From positions 1 through 47,701 of the forward strand of contig PKUG01000202.1 in NCBI GenBank assembly GCA_002869665.1: DNA of 47,701 bases, given 5' to 3'. The notes under the pieces were generated by a model. The model was not told where the DNA came from and did no database searches. It worked only from the letters and a program-made list of their open reading frames with translations. Origin of the DNA: Desulfuromonas sp. (lineage in GTDB: Bacteria; Desulfobacterota; Desulfuromonadia; Desulfuromonadales; Geopsychrobacteraceae). A program made the translations under genes and the position numbers. Position 1 is the first letter of the stretch; each line of letters begins with the position of its first letter. Shown piece by piece: positions 42,474 to 47,701 of this stretch.

Positions 42474-43196
42474 ATGAAATCACTTTACATCGCCAAGGTC
42501 GGAACGACCTTTTCCACCACCGCACAACAATTCGGAGATTTCGACCAATGGACAGCTGCACCACTGGCCGACACGAACCTGCCCATCCATGTACTTGACA
42601 TTCAGACGGGTGCCGATTTTCCACAACCGGATGAGTGTGCCGGGCTGCTGATCACCGGCTCACATGCCATGGTCACGGATGAATTGCCCTGGAGCCTGGC
42701 GCTCGAAGAATGGATCAGAGTGTTACTCAGGGAGGAGATACCACTGTTTGGCATCTGTTATGGCCACCAGTTATTGGCGAAAGCTGCCGGAGGCGTTGTT
42801 GATTACCACCCGGCCGGCAAAGAGATCGGCACAGTGGAGATTCATTGTCAGTCTGAAGCCGCAACGGACCCGCTCTTTCACGATCTGCCACAAGACTTCA
42901 CCGGGCACACAACTCATTCGCAGTCGGTTCTCGAACTGCCGCCGGGTGCCGTCCGCCTGGCAGCAAACAACTTCGAACCAAACCACGCCTTCCGCCATGG
43001 CTGTTCGGCCTGGGGGGTCCAGTTTCACCCGGAGTACAGCACCACGATCATGCGTGCCTATATCGAGGAGCAGGCTACGGAACTCGAAGCGAGCGGCCGA
43101 GATCTGCAGCAACTGCTTGCAAAAGTTCGGGAAACTCCGATCGCGACCCTGATTCTGAAAAGGTTTGCTGAATTTGCCGCAGCAAAAATCGCCTGA
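42474..43196 (+). CDS. Class I glutamine amidotransferase (GMP synthase-like)
   Basis: 240 residues. Catalytic triad: C95 in 'FGICYGHQLLAKAAGG', H185 and E187 in 'GVQFHPEYS'. 'LLITGSHAMVTDELPW' supplies the oxyanion region. There is no synthetase domain, so it is the GATase1 YfeJ/GuaA-like stand-alone type, whose acceptor substrate is unknown; gamma-glutamyl hydrolysis of a peptide or polyamine conjugate is one option. ACAGGATC lies upstream of the ATG. It follows the MBL gene by 96 bases and may be cotranscribed. Confidence 0.85.
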   Translation: MKSLYIAKVGTTFSTTAQQFGDFDQWTAAPLADTNLPIHVLDIQTGADFPQPDECAGLLITGSHAMVTDELPWSLALEEWIRVLLREEIPLFGICYGHQLLAKAAGGVVDYHPAGKEIGTVEIHCQSEAATDPLFHDLPQDFTGHTTHSQSVLELPPGAVRLAANNFEPNHAFRHGCSAWGVQFHPEYSTTIMRAYIEEQATELEASGRDLQQLLAKVRETPIATLILKRFAEFAAAKIA

Positions 43197-43252
43197 CCTT
43201 ATTCCAAATTACCGTTTATCACCAAATCGACCAGTCTACCAGCGACTGTAAA

Positions 43253-44623
43253 TTACTCGTTTGGTGTCAGCTGATATTTTTCCAGCTTGTAACGCAAGGT
43301 GCCGCGCGGCACATTGAGTAGTCGCGCGGTCCTGGCGACATTTCCATCGCTGAGAACAAAAGCCCGCTCGACCAGTGCTCTTTCAACCTGCCCGACCACA
43401 TCATCAAGAATGACCCCTTCCGGTGGAATTTCGCAGTTGAAAGGAACCTCGTTCTGCGGTGACTCCCCCCGGATCTCGCGCGGCAGCTGCTCGGGGAGGA
43501 TCTGCTCGACATTATGCATGATACAGATACGCTCGACGATATTTCGTAGTTCCCGGACATTTCCCGGCCAGTGATAACGCCTGAGCAGATCCAGCGATTC
43601 GGGGCTGAACCCCCTCATCATCCGATTGAACTCCTTGCTGAAACGCTGAAGAAAATGCTCCAGCAGGATCGGAATGTCTTCGCGCCGCTCGCGCAACGGA
43701 GGGATATGAATCGGAAAAACGTTCAGGCGATAGTAGAGATCCTCACGGAACTCTTTCCTCTCGATGACATCTTTCAAATCAGCGTTGGTCGCGGCGACAA
43801 TGCGGACATTGATGTCGATGTTGCGGTTCCCCCCCAACCGCCGGATCTTGCGATCCTCAAGCACGCGTAGCAATTTGACCTGCAGATTAAGATCCATCTC
43901 GCCGATCTCATCGAGAAAAATCGTCCCCCGATCCGCTTCTTCAAAAAGGCCGATCTTGCGGTTCTTGGCATCAGTGAAAGCGCCCCGTTCATGACCGAAA
44001 AGTTCGGTCTCCAGCAGATTGAACGGCAGCGAACCACAGTTGATCTCGATAAACGGCTGTTCGCGACGAGGGGAAAGTTTATGGATGGCCTGGGCCACCA
44101 GTTCCTTGCCGGTTCCGCTTTCCCCGGTAATCAGAACCGTTGCAGTCTCATGCTTGGCGACTTCGCGAATCTGGTGAAATATCTGTTCCAATGCCGCGCT
44201 ATTACCAACCATGTTGATACCGGCGGCGTCTCGCGATAACCGTTTCACCTTGCGGCGCAGGTTCTGCGCTTCGAGAGCCAGCTTGACGATCAGATGAATG
44301 GCATCAGCCTTGAACGGCTTCTTGATATAGTCGTAAGCACCTATTTTCAAAGCTTCGACCGCGCTCTCCACCGTTCCATAGCCGGTGATGATGATCACCA
44401 GAATCTCCGGATCGACTTCACGCATGGCGCGCAGAACGTCAAGACCGCTGCTCGACCCCAGGTTGAGATCAAGCAAAACCAGACTGATCTCTTCCTCGGC
44501 AACGATTTTGATCGCCTGGCCGGGGTCTTCAGTCGCTATTGTGCGAAAACCGTCCTCGGCAAGAATCCGTTCCAGATTTTCCCGGATAAAGGCCTCATCA
44601 TCGACAATCAGAATATTTTCCAT
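43253..44623 (-). CDS. NtrC-family sigma54-dependent response regulator
   Basis: 456 residues from 'MENILIVDDE'; the track adds eight residues. Receiver domain with D8/D9, phosphoacceptor D52 ('LVLLDLNLG') and K102 ('DYIKKPF'). The AAA+ domain has Walker A 'GESGTGKELVAQ', the sigma54 loop 'GAFTDA' in place of 'GAFTGA', Walker B 'GTIFLDEIGEM', and an Arg-finger region 'REDLYYRLNVFPI'. The Fis-type HTH at the C-terminus is 'VARTARLLNVPRGTLRYKLEK'. It activates sigma54 promoters on phosphorylation by the adjacent kinase, 102 bases upstream. Targets are unknown. Confidence 0.92.
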   Translation of the reverse strand: MENILIVDDEAFIRENLERILAEDGFRTIATEDPGQAIKIVAEEEISLVLLDLNLGSSSGLDVLRAMREVDPEILVIIITGYGTVESAVEALKIGAYDYIKKPFKADAIHLIVKLALEAQNLRRKVKRLSRDAAGINMVGNSAALEQIFHQIREVAKHETATVLITGESGTGKELVAQAIHKLSPRREQPFIEINCGSLPFNLLETELFGHERGAFTDAKNRKIGLFEEADRGTIFLDEIGEMDLNLQVKLLRVLEDRKIRRLGGNRNIDINVRIVAATNADLKDVIERKEFREDLYYRLNVFPIHIPPLRERREDIPILLEHFLQRFSKEFNRMMRGFSPESLDLLRRYHWPGNVRELRNIVERICIMHNVEQILPEQLPREIRGESPQNEVPFNCEIPPEGVILDDVVGQVERALVERAFVLSDGNVARTARLLNVPRGTLRYKLEKYQLTPNE

Positions 44624-44725
44624 CAAACCAGCTCCCACTCTTATCAACCGGCAGACATTGTTTTTACCACCGGGGTTTAACTGACGCTTTGCGCCTGAAT
44701 CTTGCGCGGCACTGACTTCAAGAGA

Positions 44726-47248
44726 TCACACCCGGTCACCCGTGGCACGCCGCAAGGGCAGAGTAAAGCGAATCAGGGTGCCGCTGCCGGGCTTGCTGTC
44801 GATCAGGATTTCACCACCGTGATCAGTCACGATATTGTAACTGATCGCCAGCCCGAGGCCGGTCCCCTGCCCCTTACTGGTAAAGAAGGGCTCAAACACC
44901 AGCTGCAATTTGTCCGCCGGGATCCCGACACCAGTATCGCCGACGAGAATATGGATGAAATCCTCAGCGGTCTCGACCCGGACGGTCAGAGTGCCCCCAT
45001 CAGGCATCGCCTCCAGGGCATTGTTCAGCAGATTGAGCATAACCTGCTTGATCCGGTCGGCGTCCATCATGATTTCTGGCAGATCGGACGGAACCTCCTC
45101 AATCAGCTCAACACGCTGGCGCTGGCACTGCTTGCGCAACAGGAACAGCGAATCCTGAATCACCTTGTCGATACAACCGTGAACAAGCTGCGGTTCCGGC
45201 ATTGAAGCGAAGTGGAGCATTTCATTCACCAGCGATTCAAGCCGTTCGATCTCCCCCAACGCCCGGCGGATCAATTGCTGATCCACTTCCTGCCCCAACA
45301 GGCGGTCGTGCAATTCGTCGAGCAGAAGGCTGACCCCGGTCAACGGATTACGCACCTCATGAGCGATACCTGCTGACATTCGGCCAAGGGACGCCAGACG
45401 ATCCATGCGCGCCATCTGCTGGCGCATATTGACCCGTTCGGTCAGGTCCTCGATCGTCAGCAGGCACCCGGCCTGCCGCCGGAAACTCATCGGAAAAAGC
45501 GCCATCCGGTAGGTCAGGTTCCGCCCGCCACGTTCTAACGGGACATACATCCGATAGGTGTCGTGACGCCTGACGATATCACCACAGAACCAGGATTCCA
45601 GCACGTCCGTGAGTTCTGGCCAGTCGACAAGCAGTTCCTGCCAGGAGCAGTTTTTCACCGGTCGGTTGAGATTGAGAATCCGGCAGGCCGGGCCGTTGAC
45701 CGAGGTGACGTTACGTTCATCATCGAATGTCAGAATTCCCGTTTCAATATTTTCGAAGACCGTATCCTTGAAGTTACGTTCGCGGATAATCTCTTTACGC
45801 GACAGACGCAGGGCTTGCAATGTCTGAAGCAGGCGCTGACGCCGGTTATTGAGTTCTTTGACCATCTGGTTAAAGGAATCGGCCAGGGCCCCAACTTCGT
45901 CGCTGGTTTCTACTTTGACGAGTGGGGAGAGGTTCCCCTGGATCATCCGCAGCGTTCCCTCTCTCAGGGAAAGGAGCGGACGAACGATGCTGTTGGACAG
46001 CATATAGGCCGCAGCGATCACGAGCATGATCGTTAACGAGATGACCAGCCAGGATTGCGCCAGATAATGACTGATCTCCCGCTGGATCAACTGCGCCGTA
46101 GTCAGGGCCGGTTGATGAAACTGTTCGATCTCGGCACCGATAGTGATCCCGCCAAAAATATTGAACCCCTTATAGGGTCCACTGGCGTAATGGATCGGAG
46201 CGTACGCCATGATCTTGCTCGAACCACCGATATTGGTCGTGTCGACGACACCCGACAAACGCTGGCGGACAGCGCGCGCCGCCAGTGGGTAATTGGGATG
46301 GATAAACTCAGCATCCAGCAAATTGAAGGGTATCCGACCGGCATTGACATCTTCGGCAGAGGTGTCCCTGGTATAGGCCGGGACCAAATTGCCGTCAGCA
46401 TCGTAGCCGCGGATATCCCAGAACTTCGGATGGGCAATCGTCCACCCTTCGTCATCAAACATGAAGGCATAATTGGCACTGGCGTATGACGGAAAAACGA
46501 CCGGCTGGTCATCGATCGTCGATATGTGCTGGGTAAACTCCACCAGGTGCCGATGGTCGAGGGAAATGACGACTATCCCCTGAAAAGCTCCCTCGCGGTA
46601 AAGGGGTGTAGAGAAACGGATCACTCCCCGGTATGGCGTCCCCAGAACCGCTTCCGGCGGGGTCTCCACATCCCTGAACTGATCCGAACGGCTGACATAC
46701 CAACCGCTCAACCGCGTCACCCAGATATCTCCCGTTTCAAGCCGGGCAGTCTCATCGAAATAAGTTTCAGTCTTGTATGTTGTCTGGGCTGGATCAGCAA
46801 CCATACGAAGATCCGCAGAGACCTCGCCATCAACAATTCGCAGACGTTCCATGCCGTCGGCATCGATAAAGGCAAGTTCGCTGTAAAGAAGCGCCTGTTC
46901 CCTGGTTTCCAAGGGGGCACCGTTGGTCCCGGACAGATACCAGATTTCACGCCGGTGATTATGGCTGAATTCACGATAAGCCGTAGCCGTGCGCGGAACC
47001 AGGGTCAGATCGAGCAGATCACCCTCGACCTCATTCAGAAACGCGGAAACCTGCTCGGCAACCATCCGCGCACGCTGTTCAAGCGCCTTTGCCGCCTGGG
47101 CGTCCAGAGCTTCTGTCGTCCGCTGGCGCAGGATTTCCTCGACCAGGCTCAGGCTGTGCTGTGAATTGAACAGCAGAATACCGAGCGGCACCAGCGACAG
47201 GAGCAGAAAGGCCCCGAGGACCTTTTTATGCAGGTTCACGCGAAACAT
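44726..47248 (-). CDS. Membrane sensor histidine kinase with Cache, HAMP and PAS domains
   Basis: 840 residues from '[21 protein letters not shown]'; no clear ribosome binding site precedes either this ATG or the track's, 13 codons earlier. A membrane helix (about 10-30) is followed by a large periplasmic region to about 390, probably a double Cache-type sensor ('[22 protein letters not shown]'). Next come a second helix ('[18 protein letters not shown]'), HAMP ('[19 protein letters not shown]') and a PAS-like region. The kinase core has the phosphoacceptor His in '[14 protein letters not shown]', the N box '[10 protein letters not shown]', 'GDTGVGIP' and '[13 protein letters not shown]'. It is the partner of the NtrC-type regulator downstream. 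Ligand unknown. Confidence 0.91.
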   Translation of the reverse strand: MFRVNLHKKVLGAFLLLSLVPLGILLFNSQHSLSLVEEILRQRTTEALDAQAAKALEQRARMVAEQVSAFLNEVEGDLLDLTLVPRTATAYREFSHNHRREIWYLSGTNGAPLETREQALLYSELAFIDADGMERLRIVDGEVSADLRMVADPAQTTYKTETYFDETARLETGDIWVTRLSGWYVSRSDQFRDVETPPEAVLGTPYRGVIRFSTPLYREGAFQGIVVISLDHRHLVEFTQHISTIDDQPVVFPSYASANYAFMFDDEGWTIAHPKFWDIRGYDADGNLVPAYTRDTSAEDVNAGRIPFNLLDAEFIHPNYPLAARAVRQRLSGVVDTTNIGGSSKIMAYAPIHYASGPYKGFNIFGGITIGAEIEQFHQPALTTAQLIQREISHYLAQSWLVISLTIMLVIAAAYMLSNSIVRPLLSLREGTLRMIQGNLSPLVKVETSDEVGALADSFNQMVKELNNRRQRLLQTLQALRLSRKEIIRERNFKDTVFENIETGILTFDDERNVTSVNGPACRILNLNRPVKNCSWQELLVDWPELTDVLESWFCGDIVRRHDTYRMYVPLERGGRNLTYRMALFPMSFRRQAGCLLTIEDLTERVNMRQQMARMDRLASLGRMSAGIAHEVRNPLTGVSLLLDELHDRLLGQEVDQQLIRRALGEIERLESLVNEMLHFASMPEPQLVHGCIDKVIQDSLFLLRKQCQRQRVELIEEVPSDLPEIMMDADRIKQVMLNLLNNALEAMPDGGTLTVRVETAEDFIHILVGDTGVGIPADKLQLVFEPFFTSKGQGTGLGLAISYNIVTDHGGEILIDSKPGSGTLIRFTLPLRRATGDRV

Positions 47249-47315
47249 ACCGGGAGTATAGAGGAAAAGCGGAGGAAGGAAAAGCATTGCGCATGCTGAA
47301 GGAGAAATGAAAACG

Positions 47316-47341
47316 GGGAGTCCGGCATACCGGACTCCCCG
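47316..47341 (-). terminator. Terminator after the polyprenyl synthase gene
   Basis: GGGGAGTCCGG and CCGGACTCCCC form a perfect 11-bp stem with a four-base loop. On the minus strand it is followed by GTTTTC, 25 bases beyond the stop of the polyprenyl synthase gene and upstream of the kinase. Confidence 0.8.
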
Positions 47342-47365
47342 CAGACAACAACGATGTAAATCGAG

Positions 47366-47701
47366 TTACTTATTTCTCGAAACGACAAAATCGGCCAGGG
47401 TGAAAAGCGCCCGACGGGCTTCACAATCTGGAAAAATTTCGAGCAACCCCTTGGCCCGTTCGATCCGCTCGCGGGCCTTGAGGCGTGTGTAGGCGATCCC
47501 CTCGTTGGCATCGATCAAACGGCAGACATAATCCAGATCTTCAGGGAGCAGTTCTTCGGCCTCGACAATACGGGCGACCTGACCCCTTTCTTCAGTGGAG
47601 GCATTGGCGTAAGCATGGATCAGGGGGAGAGTCATCTTCCCTTCGAACAGGTCGTGTCCGCGCTCCTTACCAAAATCTTCCTGATCGGCAACATAATCGA
47701 G
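47366..47701 (-). CDS. Polyprenyl diphosphate synthase (C-terminal part)
   Basis: The frame is open from the window edge, giving 111 residues; the track's start at 47635 is an internal Met. The first residues read 'LDYVADQEDFGKERGHDL' and 'FEGKMTLPLI', the second Asp-rich region and 'GKxxTLPL' element of trans-polyprenyl diphosphate synthases of the octaprenyl/nonaprenyl (IspB) type, which make the quinone side chain. The start and the first DDxxD motif lie outside the window, so chain length cannot be judged. A terminator follows the stop. Confidence 0.88.
   Translation of the reverse strand, partial: LDYVADQEDFGKERGHDLFEGKMTLPLIHAYANASTEERGQVARIVEAEELLPEDLDYVCRLIDANEGIAYTRLKARERIERAKGLLEIFPDCEARRALFTLADFVVSRNK

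Noticed and set aside
1-47701. CRISPR arrays, tRNA/rRNA genes, prophage, transposases, toxin-antitoxin or defence genes
   Set aside because: I looked for repeat-spacer patterns, tRNA-like sequence and typical families and saw none; a tRNA search program would be needed to be certain for tRNAs.

Overview
The window reads as chromosomal DNA of a Desulfuromonadales/Geobacter-type anaerobe (Desulfobacterota, formerly Deltaproteobacteria). The grounds are the gene content: a [4Fe-4S] class I fumarase, a rubredoxin, an ISC cluster headed by a serine acetyltransferase, MCP-like sensor domains carrying the 'GYLPTHNTR' signature, DUF4388/Roadblock proteins, a CHASE2 cyclase and an HD-GYP protein. Base composition is moderately GC-rich. 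The assignment is inferred from gene families; I see no rRNA, tRNA, CRISPR array, phage or transposase gene.

Layout. (1) 1-4350: end of a UMF1-type MFS gene, an AT-rich intergenic stretch with two palindromes, then five co-directional genes (receiver-DUF4388 protein, two Roadblock-like proteins, a secreted Cache-like protein and a membrane Cache-HAMP protein with no output domain), closed by two terminators. (2) 4382-9825, minus strand: cysE-iscR-iscS-iscU behind a promoter with a near-consensus IscR type 1 site, then a terminator, then mnmA-mtaB. This is a cysteine-to-Fe-S-to-tRNA-thiolation neighbourhood. (3) 9905-16313, plus: class I fumarase behind a clear sigma70 promoter, an RND/MMPL exporter broken by an in-frame TAG, and a DeaD-type RNA helicase. 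(4) 16418-23040, minus: cyclopropane fatty acid synthase, PHP phosphoesterase, M42 peptidase, MiaB, a small PH-like membrane protein, a CACTAAG inverted repeat and a BepA-like M48 lipoprotein. (5) 23184-29270, plus: AMMECR1, MetF-like, MBL hydrolase, CHASE2-adenylate cyclase and GAF-HD-GYP. (6) 29340-33483, minus: a methionine synthase split over two overlapping genes, a rubredoxin and a GAF protein. (7) 33666-39448, plus: a MshEN-GAF gene with a second in-frame TAG, a helical-repeat protein, and a complete Mla-type lipid transport operon. (8) 39499-47701: phosphohexomutase, YkgJ-like protein, MBL hydrolase, GATase, an NtrC-type two-component pair and the end of a polyprenyl diphosphate synthase.

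The most notable signals are two otherwise intact genes each interrupted by a single TAG in an open frame, and an excess of genuine TAG stops backed by a second TAA within a few codons (4 of 7). These fit tolerated amber readthrough, as in pyrrolysine-using bacteria, but two nonsense mutations or sequencing errors explain them as well; no pyl gene lies in the window. The second candidate is the Roadblock/DUF4388/Cache-HAMP cluster, which looks like a transmembrane sensing unit lacking a kinase, cyclase or chemotaxis output. Where I chose starts differing from the ORF track, the reason is a visible Shine-Dalgarno sequence or family length.
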